DNA of 64,000 nt from Plasmodium malariae. Lineage: Eukaryota; Apicomplexa; Aconoidasida; Haemosporida; Plasmodiidae. The notes beneath the pieces are model-generated. The model was not told the DNA's origin. It did no database searches and saw nothing but the letters and a program-made list of their open reading frames with translations. Shown piece by piece: positions 14,260 to 25,849 of the stretch. Position 1 is the first letter of the stretch, and each line of letters starts with the position of its first letter. The stretch is from contig NW_021638291.1 of NCBI RefSeq assembly GCF_900090045.1, positions 1-64,000 of the forward strand, written 5' to 3'. Made by a program: the position numbers and the translations under genes.

Positions 14260-15429
14260 TTTGACATGTATATAAGTGAACTCAAAATATATATGTTTTG
14301 TCTACTAACATATTTCTATATATATTAAATTATATTATTTTTCACTTTTCGTTAATATTGAATATTGAGTTACAATATATGTTGATAATGCCAAAAAAAA
14401 GGAAAATTAGTGCCTTTTATTTTTTATTATTAAAAATTAAACAAAAAAAAGGATATATATTTGTATGTAAAGAGGTGATAGAGTGAAAAAAATTTTTAAA
14501 GTAATATTTAGAAGAAACAAAAAAAAAGCAGAAATAATAAAATTTTAGATAATATATGGAGTACAATTGTATAAGGAAAAAAAAAAGAAATATATTTGAA
14601 AACCATCTTCCAAAAAAATAAAAAATAAAATAAATATAAAAAAGAATTAGAAAATATTTCGTAATTTTATTCCATTATATTAACGATTACGCATATAGAG
14701 TGTTATCCGTTCATTTTATATCAAATAGAATAGTACAATACATACATATATACTTGCATCAGATTATCAAATGGGGTAATGTTAAACATTATGATTAAAA
14801 ATGAAAAATTAATGCTTCTTTAACTAGTATATATATAATATATCTTAATCCAATAAAATAAGGGTAATTTTATATCTATACAGTTACAAAATAAACAAAT
14901 GCACTCATGTTACATGATGCAAAATTGTATACTTTGTACTAATTTATTTTGTAATATTGAAGAGTTAAAACAATTTATTCTGAGGAATTTTATAATTATT
15001 TAGTAATTTGAATTAAGGAATGAATTGTTTATATTCTGACTAATAAATTTAAATATAAAGAAAAACCCTTAATAAAATTAGACATCCTAATTATAGAAGT
15101 AATATTATGATATAAGGAAATGAATGTAGTATTAACTAGGAAATATATTTCTAATATAAATACATGATAGTATATATGTTTTAAAATGAAAAATTATTTT
15201 TATAAATTGCATGAAAAAAGCAAAAGTACATTTCTAAAATATAATATTTTTCATATAATGAGAAAATTCAAGAACATAAAGTAATATATAAGAACAAACA
15301 CTATTTAAATACAAATGCAATATATGCATATAAATTTAAAAGCAAATTGTTATTTTTTATATGTGAATGGAAAATTACAGTCACAAATATATAATTACTC
15401 TATGTTTTTAGTTAATGTGAATTTTCAAA
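14260..15429. other. Spacer with purine-rich patch, no gene seen
   Basis: A short frame at 14298-14486 and a purine-rich patch at 14390-14660 are present. The patch reads into stops in every frame and shows no recognisable motif. The rest is AT-rich with nothing supportable. Confidence 0.35.
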
Positions 15430-15439
15430 TGTAAACACT

Positions 15440-15790
15440 ATTCAATTCTTCTTTTCAGTTATCCAGCTTCACTTCTATTGTATTTTTTTTTTTTTTTTTT
15501 TTCTAACAGCCATCTTCCTTTTTTAAGAAAAATATAATATATTCATTTCACATGGCTATATAAGGAAAAAGATTAACTTATTTATCTCTATTTTATATGT
15601 TTTTTACTATACATATTTTTTCAGTCTTCTAGTCTCCATTTATATATGATGAAATATATACCTTGGGAATTAAATAGATGAAAAATTTGTCATTTATCTC
15701 TGTTCATTTTACTGTAATATTTATTATTTTTATTCACTAGTCTACTTCAATTTATTTTAAGCCATACATTCCACTGTTTATTTTCTATAC
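15440..15790 (-). pseudogene. Relic of a tryptophan-rich antigen
   Basis: One - strand frame contains ENKQWNVWLKIN (Trp codons at 15773-15771 and 15764-15762), YKWRLED (15638-15636) and GRWLLEKKKKKK (15512-15510). All four Trp codons are in the same register over about 260 bp, despite roughly eight in-frame stops. Paired Trp separated by two residues among Lys/Asn is the signature of Plasmodium tryptophan-rich antigens. A T20 tract at 15483-15502 appears as a Lys run. It lies directly downstream of the better-preserved Trp-rich pseudogene, so it is either a second tandem copy or a former longer 3' end of that gene. No exon 1 of its own was found. Confidence 0.45.
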
Positions 15791-15911
15791 AATTTATATA
15801 AAAGGATATTAACCTATTATTATAGGATTCCATAGTTTGTGTAGAGCACTGTATTCATGCGATTGCAGAATTTACATATTTTTTTTTATTAATATGCTTA
15901 GTTAAAAGATT

Positions 15912-16716
15912 TCAGGAATACTCTTCATTTCTTATTTTTTGGTACCATTGTCGATAAGCTGCAACTTTTATATAAATATCTGGATCTGTAAATAATAATT
16001 TTTTAAACCAGCGTGTCCAGCAATTAAATTCGTATAACCTATACATAAATGAATCCCATTTGTATTTCTTCTTTTCATTTTAATTCATTAATTTAAATGT
16101 TACAATTTTATTTTAGAAGGACATATTTTCATTGAACAACCTTTCAAAATCTGATGGTATATAATCTAATACATGTGGTTTAAACCATTCCATCCATTCA
16201 TCGTCAATCCAATTAGAGAATACATCATAAAGATTTGATTGAAAATCTTCTCACATACAATAACATAACCATTTTTCCTCGAAGCTGTAAAAAAAAAAAT
16301 TATTCAATTTATCCTTTCTGTTACTAAACCAAGCATCCTTTTCCTGATTAAAATCTTTTATCATTTCTTTTTTCTGTTTCTTTAACCATAATTTCCATTT
16401 ATCATTTTTATTTTATACTAATTTTCTAAATCCTCATATCTTTTGTTTTAAATAGAATTTTGGTATATATGCAGAATCATTATAAGGTTTACAAAGTGGA
16501 TGCTTTGTTTTTGCAGTAAAAATCTAAATAAAATATTAAAAAAAAAGCATATTTTTTTTAGTAATAAAGTTTTTAAATATAATTAACTAAAACCTAAATT
16601 TATTTATTTAAAATATTTTATTCTACCCCCCTAAAGTAACCATTGCCATTTTCAGTTGCGGAATATAATTTAAATATAACAGAAGAAACTGATACAAAAA
16701 GGAATATTGCCTTCAT
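15912..16716 (-). pseudogene. Tryptophan-rich antigen pseudogene
   Basis: Two exons on the - strand. Exon 1 (16716-16627) encodes a signal-peptide-like MKAIFLFVSVSSVIFKLYSA and ends at a GTAGAA donor. The intron is 16626-16524, and exon 2 is 16523-15912. Exon 2 keeps one continuous register of 204 codons with about a dozen Trp, including KWKLWLKK, DAWFSNRKDK, DDEWMEWFKPH, CWTRWFKK and YRQWYQK near the end. These match the tryptophan-rich antigen (TRAg) domain. The register holds five premature stops: 16436-16434, 16415-16413, 16253-16251, 16115-16113 and 16082-16080. No frameshift was found. Intact family members are thought to be exported or erythrocyte-binding. This copy cannot make the domain unless stops are read through, so it is called a pseudogene. 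Confidence 0.8.
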
Positions 16717-17598
16717 CTTTAATAATATATAGTTTTATTTTATAATATATATTTTTCAATAAAATATATTATATTACAAAAGCATACGCTCTAAAATAAA
16801 ACGTATAAAAATAACACGGAACTATAGAAAACTATTTATAAGATATATTTAAATTATTATATAAAAAGAAATAATAAAATAAATTAATGAATTTTATTTA
16901 TTAACTTTAAATAAAAAATTGTGTATATAAAGAAATTTAAAAATACTAACATAATTCCTAAAAATAGTTATTTTCTTTAATAAAATATTTCCATGTAAAT
17001 TTAACAAAGATATCTTTGTTTTTCCTTAGATTAGAAAAATTTTTGTTTTTATTGATTATTAAATTTTCTTGATATGTATGTAAGTAGTTGTTTTTTAATA
17101 TTTTACTTTTCTTTTAAAATGAGTTTTTTATATAGTTAAATATAGCATAATAATTTTTGCATTTGCGTTTATATGTAAAAATACATTTTATATTTTCAAA
17201 TTTTACTAATATATATATTACTTTATTTAACATGTGTTATATAATTTCCTTTTGAATTATTATATGTGAGGCAATATTTACTATATTTTTGTTAACTATA
17301 TGTATTATCGTACATTTTTATGTGTATCATGTTATATACAAATTTTGTGTATTTAATTTTTTTTTCAGTTTATATATCCTACTACAGAGTTGTAATTATA
17401 TATAATTACTATGGTTGGAAAATTCTTAACTTATTGTATGCTTAGTAGATTTATTTTATGTATTATTTGAATATATTTCATTTTTTTTAATTTTTTCTCT
17501 TACTAAGTGTAAGTGCGAGTATCACCGGCTTATGTCCACTACTCAGTATGAATTTATTAAATCGTTTTTCATTTTATTTGAAGTCATTAAACAATATT
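16717..17598. other. Spacer between PIR 3' end and Trp-rich pseudogene
   Basis: No gene is seen. It is the 5' flank of the Trp-rich pseudogene and the 3' flank of the PIR gene. A locally less AT-rich patch at 17505-17560 (contains 'gtatcaccggcttatgtcc') sits just past the PIR stop codon and may belong to its 3' UTR. Confidence 0.35.
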
Positions 17599-19327
17599 TT
17601 ACCTAGAATAATAAGAGAATTGTAATCCTCTATTCCCTGTTTTTCTTCTTCCATATTTTGGAGCGCGGATAATAAACTGCCGCATATAGGGATCATCATA
17701 ATAATCGTCAATTCTTTTTTTCCTTGATACTTTTTTATGAAAACATTTTCCAAAAGGAGTAAACTATTATAAAAGTGAACAATACAAAACATGCAGAATA
17801 TATTTATATTATAATTATGAAATTTTATGGAAATAAAAAATAGTAAATTAATATATTTTTTGATTTTATTGAAAAACATTCATTTACTTTATAAAAAAGG
17901 AAAATAGTGAATATTATTCCAACTATCACAGTAAGTGCGATTCCAACGCGAAAAAAATTGTTTTCGAACATGTTAGAATTATGATTTAGTTTGATTTTTA
18001 TTTTTCTTCTTGGAGCATATGTGTTCAATTTTACTCCAATAGTTTGAGTTTCGCGAACATCGGGCTCTCTGCATAGTCCTGATACATCTCTTACTAATAG
18101 TGTATTTTTGCAAGGAGCATTTTTATCATCACTCTTATCTTGAGTTAGATCTAGTGTGTGTGAAGAGGATAACATATATTGTTTTTTTAAATGTTCGTTT
18201 AATTCTAGGCTCTCACGTGGTAATTCTGCAGATAAAGAAAATCCTCTTTGTCCAGAAATCGTAAAAGGAACTTGCACAAAAGGAGGTTGAAGAGAAGGCG
18301 ATATTAGATTATTATGCGATCTATCAGATGTACTAAATCTATGACACCTAAGTCTTCCACCTTTTTGTTGGCTATGTGTAATGTTACCATTTGGTATATC
18401 TGTACACTTGAAATAATAAATTGAACCTGTAATATTTGTTAGGGAACTCCCTGAACGTGATGTAACGCCGGATGTTAAAGTTGGAAGAGTTTTTATCAAG
18501 TTATCGCATTTTTTTTGTCTGTTAGATTTTAATGTAGACAACAGCATATTAGGATCAAATTCGTCATCGCATTTAAAATAGTCTTCGCAGTCTATCAAGA
18601 ATGGACCAGAGCAACATACATCCTCCTCTTTACGCTTATTATATAATGTAATAATATAATTAAGGTATTTTTCATATTTTTCAGGTGTAACAACTTCACA
18701 TGTGTCAGATGTTTTAATACTGTCATAATTTTGAAAATAATCATACAAATATTTTTGTTCTTTCATATCGTTTAGTTTTTTTATAATATCATCATTAAAC
18801 TCATATTGGCAATAAAACGCATTAGAGATCTTTCTAATATTATCTAGAACCTGTTTAAATTTAGTAATTATTGGTTTGGCATTATTATCATTTGTATCAT
18901 CTCCTAAAATTTTTTTTATATTATAATATGTCCAGTATCTATAATGTGAACAGAGAGTTGTAAAATTATTTGTATTAACATAATTAGATAAAATATGTGT
19001 ATTTCTTGATATTCTTTTACAAAGATCGTAACACTTTTTTTCAGTATTATCTTCATCATTATTGAATACAGTACAGTAATCATCATAATTCTTTTCTTCA
19101 ACATCATTATCTAATTCTTTGTATATATTATATGAAAAAGACCCTTCTAAAATTTTATCCTACAAATTAAGTGGGGATAATGAATTAGATGTAAATTTAT
19201 AATTTTTTATTATAGAAGTGTTTCTAAATGTGTTTCAGTGGCATTCAGTACTTAAATTATAAGATATTAATTATGTTTTTATATAAAAATTAATATATAC
19301 CCATTCGTTATCACTAGAAACTGACAT
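17599..19327 (-). CDS. pir: PIR superfamily protein
   Basis: An intact three-exon PIR gene of about 487 residues. Exon 1 is 19327-19301 (MSVSSDNEW, donor GTATAT). Intron 1 is 19300-19160. Exon 2 is 19159-17888 (residues 10-433). Intron 2 is 17887-17764 with donor GTAAATG, and exon 3 is 17763-17599. Diagnostic pieces: CYDLCKRIS; LCSHYRYWTYYNIKKIL; NAFYCQYEFND followed by LYDYFQNYDSI at about 147-157; CEDYFKCDDEFDPNMLL; a long polar variable region; a membrane helix at about 413-432; then FYK joined to FTPFG and the C-terminal GRRKTGNRGLQFSYYSR. Joining at these splice sites regenerates the family junction FYKFTPFG. PIR proteins are variant antigens exported to the infected-cell surface or parasitophorous membranes; the individual function is unknown. 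It is on the opposite strand to all fam-l/fam-m genes and is the only intact non-fam gene here. An overlapping frame at 17574-17879 is the wrong frame of exon 3. Confidence 0.93.
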
Positions 19328-22300
19328 TTTTTTTTTGAAAACTATAAAATACAAGAAAATGTCAGCACATTATATATTCATTTAGCCATATATAAAAAAT
19401 AAAGGCATAAAAATTAATGATATATATTATGATTTTTTTTTGTGAATTTTCAAAAATAAATAAATATTTGTTAGCAGGAGATATCCTATAATTCTGGTTA
19501 AGGATTAATATTCCATAACACCTGTGACATTTAATAAAATATTAATTTTTAATTTTCAAACAAATAAAATGAATGAGTTTATAAATTTAATGTAAAAACT
19601 ATAGTATTAAAAGTGAATATATTATTTGTAAATATTTTATTTATACTATTTATATGTAACATAATAAAAAATACTTTGATTATTTTAGTTTTTTAATATT
19701 TGTATTTATCCATTTTGTCTTTTTAATATATTGTCTATATATAAATTTCCTCATAATAACTATATCTATGGTATAAATAATTATATAGATTTTACGTTTA
19801 GTACTATTTTACTTTAATTATTTTGTAGAAACTCATCCGGATGTTTTTGTATTATATAATTTTTTTTAAGAAAATTTTCTGAATAAATAGATAACATTTT
19901 TTTTATATAAATGCGACAGAAATAATATGTAAGAATATATATATTAATCATAAAAAAAATTGGTTTTTAATTATATAAAAAATAATTATTTCTAGAAAAG
20001 ATTTAACAATTGCAATTGTGCTACTTGAAGAATTACGCATGAATTTATTATAATAAAATCGTTACTTGAATTTTTATGGACTATGCAAAATATTATTTTA
20101 ATTTTTCTTTTTCTTTGCATTATTTTTATCCTTAAATAACATATTGATTTTTATGTATGCAACATATTAAAAATATGATCATAAAGAAAAAAATATTACA
20201 TTAAATTATGAATTAAAAAAATATTATTAAAAAAAGTAAGGTTTAACACTTATTTTCATTATAATATAAATAACATTTTATAATAATATTAAAATGAACT
20301 GATATAATATAGATTAGAGATTTAAAATATACCAAATATTGTTTTTATTATGTTCAGGATATAAAATAATTATGAAAGGAATTATTATGCTACTATGATA
20401 TTCACATCATTTTTATGTTATCTTATTTATACATATTCTATTACTTAAAAATATATTTATCTAAAAATATAATAGAATTTTAATAAAATTTATTTTTCAT
20501 TTTTTTGTAGGTAATTTTCTGCAATAGAAAATGTTAATTTTGTGTGCATTCTAATAGGATATGTTCCATAAAGTCATCACATAATATCATAAAATATTTT
20601 GGAATAAAAATATGGTATAAGATACCATCAGTATTATATATGTAAACTGAATGAATTTCTCTTTTCTAGGAGTTTTATGTATGACATAATGACTTTATTT
20701 GTTTTTTCAAAATAACTAACATTATAATGTATATATAATTTTATCTAATTTTTTTTTTTTTTTTTATTTATATTACATTTTTCTTTTTGCTTAAAAATAT
20801 TATGTTTTACTGTTTATTTTGTTATAATACTGATAGTAAGAATATTATGAAAGTTTACAAATAAATGATTTCTAATTAAATATTGTGATATAAGTAAAAC
20901 AAACTGTAATTAATATATTATATGTATCAAATAGTAATATTAATTATATTATGCATACATTTTTAGGTATAGTGCGTTATATTTTCATTTATATTACTTT
21001 TAATTTATAAGGTATATTCGATTAAGATAATGATTTTTGTATTTTTCGACCATTATTTAAGTAATTTCATTAATAGTATTATTATAAATCACTTAACTGA
21101 TAATCATACAGTCCAAATTGTACTAGTATCACATTTTAATTCTTTTATTATTCATTTTCACTAAAAACATTTTTTTATTTATCTTAGTAAATATTTCATT
21201 TTTAATTATGTTTTTTATATAAAATTTGAATTAATTATTTAATATCTTTTAACAATATTATTTTCTAATTTTAATTATAACCCCTATTATAATATTATAA
21301 TTCTTTTAATTCTTTTTATAATTTGTGTAATTTTTCGGTGATCCACACTTATATGTTCAATTTTTTTTCATAATATATGCTTGTAAAATTAGCTGGTTAG
21401 TACACATATTGATACTTTTTTTTTCTTTTTTTTTTTTTATATTGTATTCTTGAATTCGAATATGAACATAATAATATTTATAATAAATGTAATTCTGAAT
21501 ATTTCATAAAAAATATATTTAACTATTCATTGTAGTTGCGATAACAGTTAAAAAGATACAAAAAACAATTCTAATCGTATATACATTATTTATTGTTAAT
21601 TGTGTTTTGGTATTTTTTCAGAAGAAACATAGTTAAAAAAAATATTATTAATTTAAAAAATTTATTTGATTATTTTTTGACTGGCATAAATATCATTTAA
21701 TGTTATTAATATAACGTGTAACAGAAATGAATAAAATATGCGAAAATATATAATTAAAAAATATAATAAAATAATTTATTATTATTATTATTTCATCAAT
21801 GAAAATAAAAGTAATTGATATATATTTTATTTTAAAACGTAATACATGTTTTGCATAAATTGTTTCATTATGTTTTAAATATAATTCGCAACATATTTTT
21901 ATGATGTAGGAAATATAAGGAAAAAAATTCGTCATCATTATTTATAGTGTTTTAAAGGAGAATTCTTTGGTTTAATTTGAAATATTGCTTTATGCTGAAT
22001 AATTCATAGTACACATTTATATTTAATATACATATAATACTGATATTTGAAAGTCCATATAATAAATGGAAACTATAGAATTACATAATAACTTAATATT
22101 TCAAATTTAGTGTTATGTTAAAATTAATATATATAGCAAAAACATTTTTATAATAATAAAATACATACTCGTTTATAAATAGGAGCACTATAATTATTTA
22201 CTTTTTGTTAATAAATATTTTTTCTTTGTAATTAGATATCTATAATTTATATTATATTTACTAATTTATAAGAATGTTTATTACGTATTTTATTTTTTAA

Positions 22301-23080
22301 TAAAAATAAGTCAAAAATGATATATATATATATATATATTTTTATAAAATCTAAATGTAACTAAATAGAATGATTAATAATTCTATATATTTGAACATGG
22401 AAAGTTTTTATTTCTAGATGAATATAATCATTATATTTTGTATGCAGAACACATATTTTTCTGCATGTTTTTTTAAATAATTATATAGTATAAATAGTTA
22501 AACATTTTAGTACATAATACAGATTATAATTATATAACTTAAATACGATTTGTTCCATTATGTATTATTAATGGTGTTTTATGAAATGATCAAAATAAAT
22601 TAGAATTTTAAAAAGAAATATAGTGTTTTATATGAGTTCACTTTATAAGGAAATTGCACTTTTAATTTTTATTTTATTTATATCATTATTTAAAATACTT
22701 ATTTTGTGAGATAATGCTAGTACTACTACAATTATATGTTAAAGAACATTTAATATGCTATTCTTACTATTACATATTTATTTTCAGCTTATAATAAGTA
22801 TAGGAAAATGCATAACATTTCAACAGATTAAAATCCATTATAAATTACATATATATGTAATTCTGTAACAATGTTTATTCTTTGTATATTTATCATATTT
22901 TTAAGTATAATAGACAATTTAAGAGAGAAAGAAATGAATTTTTATTTGTTATTATAAAAATTATAAATGATTTATGATTTATGTATTATATTTTTAATAA
23001 AGTGAAATGAATAAAATTCATTCATAAACGAAAGCATTTATATATTTATGCAATTTATTTTTTTTTTTAATTTATATGAA
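19328..23080. other. Long AT-rich spacer, PIR 5' flank
   Basis: No gene is recognised in about 3.7 kb. It starts with the PIR promoter side. A dinucleotide (AT)n run lies at about 22320-22339. The - strand frame at 21693-21938 is hydrophobic and Ile/Phe-rich with no family motif, and is probably chance. Confidence 0.35.
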
Positions 23081-23096
23081 GGTATATTAATACGGG

Positions 23097-23945
23097 TGTC
23101 CTCATATAAAAAATATAATGAAATAGATAGTGACAGCAAAACATAAGTAATATTAATAATAAATGTAATAAGTTATATATAATTAACAAAAATATGAAGA
23201 ATTTTTGTAAAAAAGTTTCAACAAACTTAAAAAAATTATCTATTACGAATAAAGAGGAAAATTCTTAGCACGTTGCTCTTATTCCTAGTAGTTCTCTTTC
23301 GATATCATAATGAAACATTTGGTATTAATAGAAAAAAAGTTGGTAATTAAAATGATACTAGAAAAGTTTTTACGGAAGTAAATGATATTAATTTAAAATA
23401 TTTATAAGATGCATCATATTACTTTTACATTAATATCATTAACACTAAAGGATAGAATGAACAGAAATATTTGCATCAACCTTTTTAAAAATTATGATCA
23501 TATAATTAAATATACTAATAAAAATAGTAAGAATAATAATTGTAATATGAATTTCAAGTACTTTACTTATATTAACAATTTATATAGAAACTGCATAAGG
23601 GAATAACATACTGGTTTTAAGAGACAAAATTTAATTTGTAAAGAAAAATGTTAAAATTATTTTAAATGTAATATAATACATTATCCATATAACGTCTTAT
23701 AAAAAATGGTACGAATAAATTAAAGATCCATTGAAAGCAAAGAAATAATGTTTGAAGCTACACTTATTAAGCTGGGTGTTCTAAAAAGTAAAGAATGAAA
23801 TTTTAAATTAATTATAATAAGAACGTTAATATAAAAAGAAAAAATAGCGATGGATTCTTTTTACACTGTTGTTTCATTTGAATATTCACTGCTTGTATTT
23901 TTCTTTTATTTTTCTATTCTACTAAGAATAACATCTGTTTATATT
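23097..23945 (+). pseudogene. Highly decayed PIR gene relic
   Basis: Fragments align in order to the intact PIR gene on the other strand, but are spread over three frames. From 23099: SSYKKYNEIDSDSKT, like the SFSYNIYKELDND start of exon 2. From 23194: NFCKKVSTNLKKLS, like CYDLCKRIS. From 23274: CSYS, like LCSHY. From 23409: MHHITFTL and then NLFKNYDHI, like LYDYFQNYDSI, and FKYFTYINNLYRN, like YLNYIITLYNK. Further on come NYFKCNIIHYPYNVL, like DYFKCDDEFDPNMLL, and from 23850 a hydrophobic VFFFYFSILL where the membrane helix should be. There are many stops and at least two frameshifts. No exon 1 or FTPFG exon was found. Orientation is + , opposite to the intact PIR gene. Confidence 0.6.
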
Positions 23946-23959
23946 TATAAATTAAATGT

Positions 23960-25849
23960 ATAAATATATGTATGTAATTTTTAATAAAAATTTATAATTG
24001 TAAAACAGATTAAATATATATATGTTGTGTTGTTAATGTGTATATTAGTTTAATTTTTTTGGAAAATGTTTTAGTTATAGACTCTTCAAAAATGAAAAAC
24101 GTATATATAATATTCAACAAGTACAGAGGAAAAAATATTAAAGAAAGCTCCAAATATATTTTATAGTAATTCTAAAAAAAATAAAATATGGATATCTCAT
24201 TATTCTACATAAGACCATTAGGACTAACTTAGAAAAAACGTATCAAATGTATCAAAACATTGTTATGCATATTACAAAAATTGATTTATTCTTAAATATA
24301 TATAATAAGTAAAGAAAATAAAAAAAATATATATATGTAAACAATTAATAATTTTAATTTGTTTGTTTCAAGTTTAACTTGTATATTCTGTTTTTGTATA
24401 AAGGAGAAACATATTCATTTATATTGTTTTTTAGTATTTAAAGTAATATGATTGTTCTATAATTTTTACTTTAAATGACTTATTTAATAATATGAAAATT
24501 TTATATTTCAAGTTTAAAAAAATAAATACTACTTTCTGTGTTTAAAAATATATTGTTTTTTTATTGTCGTATAAACTACAAAAAATGTGGAGTATTTATA
24601 ATAACAAATTCTGTTCTTTTTATGAAGTCGGAAAACGATTGAATTTTATATTTTTATATGCTTTACAAACTGAATATATGAAATACAAATAATAAAAATA
24701 GTAACATAAATGTAATTATAAATATATGATTATTATATAGAAGTTATATTATAGCTTATGAATTAAATGCATGATTTTGTCAAAATGTATTGAACATACA
24801 ATATATAGAATATGTATTATATTGTACAATTATAACTTGTTATATAGGTATAAATGATTTTAAATAATTATTAATTTTTGATAATTTTTTATTCAGTAAT
24901 TTTCGGTAACTTTAATACAATTTACATATTTCTATATAATTTTTTGTTGAGTACAGCATTTTTTTGAGGAACGTCAGTTATAAGTGAATAATATGATATT
25001 TAGGAATGTTATTTAAGAATTAACATGTAAACAGTATTTTGAATGTATATTTAATTAGTGTATAATATATAATGAATATATGATTTTTGTGTTTTATTTC
25101 ACTTTTTACGCTTATATTTATATTTATTCTTCTTTACTATTTCCAATATATCCATTTAGAAATGGTGCTAAAAATAGACAAACACTTTGGATATAAGAAG
25201 AAATCTATTTTAAATATATATGTGGAAAAAAAAAAATTTATATATATAAAAATTGAATAAAAGTAGGTTATATGTTCTTAAAAATTAAAAAGGGTATTCG
25301 TAGATATGTTTTTTTCAGAAAACACTAAAGAAATAATAATAATATAAAAAGCTCAGACAGAGTGTACTTAAGAAAATATATATATAAATTATAATTCGAA
25401 AGATTTGATTTATATTAGAAATAGATAATAAAATTATTAGTAATATATGAAAAAATGATTTCTGTTTGACCTAGTAATATTTAATGGATCATAACTAACC
25501 GAATATATATACAAAAAAGAATTTAAGAAATATTTTGAAATATAAAAGCGATTGAAATATATATTTAAAATTGTAGTTTGCTTATACATTTTTTAATAGA
25601 TAATTGAATGAGATGGAATTTATAAAAATTATTTTTTTTTATGTTTATCAGAAGTTTATAAAGGATTATTGTGTATATTCATATACTCTATTGATGCTTT
25701 AAAAATAGTAAAATTTAAAATTATATTAATGTATTAGAAATACATTTAATATATTAAACAAATAGAAAAACGCTTTAATTTTTTTTCATTTGATTAGTAA
25801 CAAAAGCTGAAAAGTAATAACTATACTTAATAATTTAAAAGTCAAGAGC
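23960..25849. other. AT-rich spacer, no gene seen
   Basis: Nothing recognisable. It lies between the PIR relic and the start of clear similarity to the other fam upstream blocks. Confidence 0.35.

Noticed and set aside
17574..17879. - strand open frame of 101 codons beside the PIR gene
   Set aside because: It is the wrong frame across intron 2 and exon 3. The spliced frame gives the FTPFG and GRRKTGNRGLQFSYYSR motifs.
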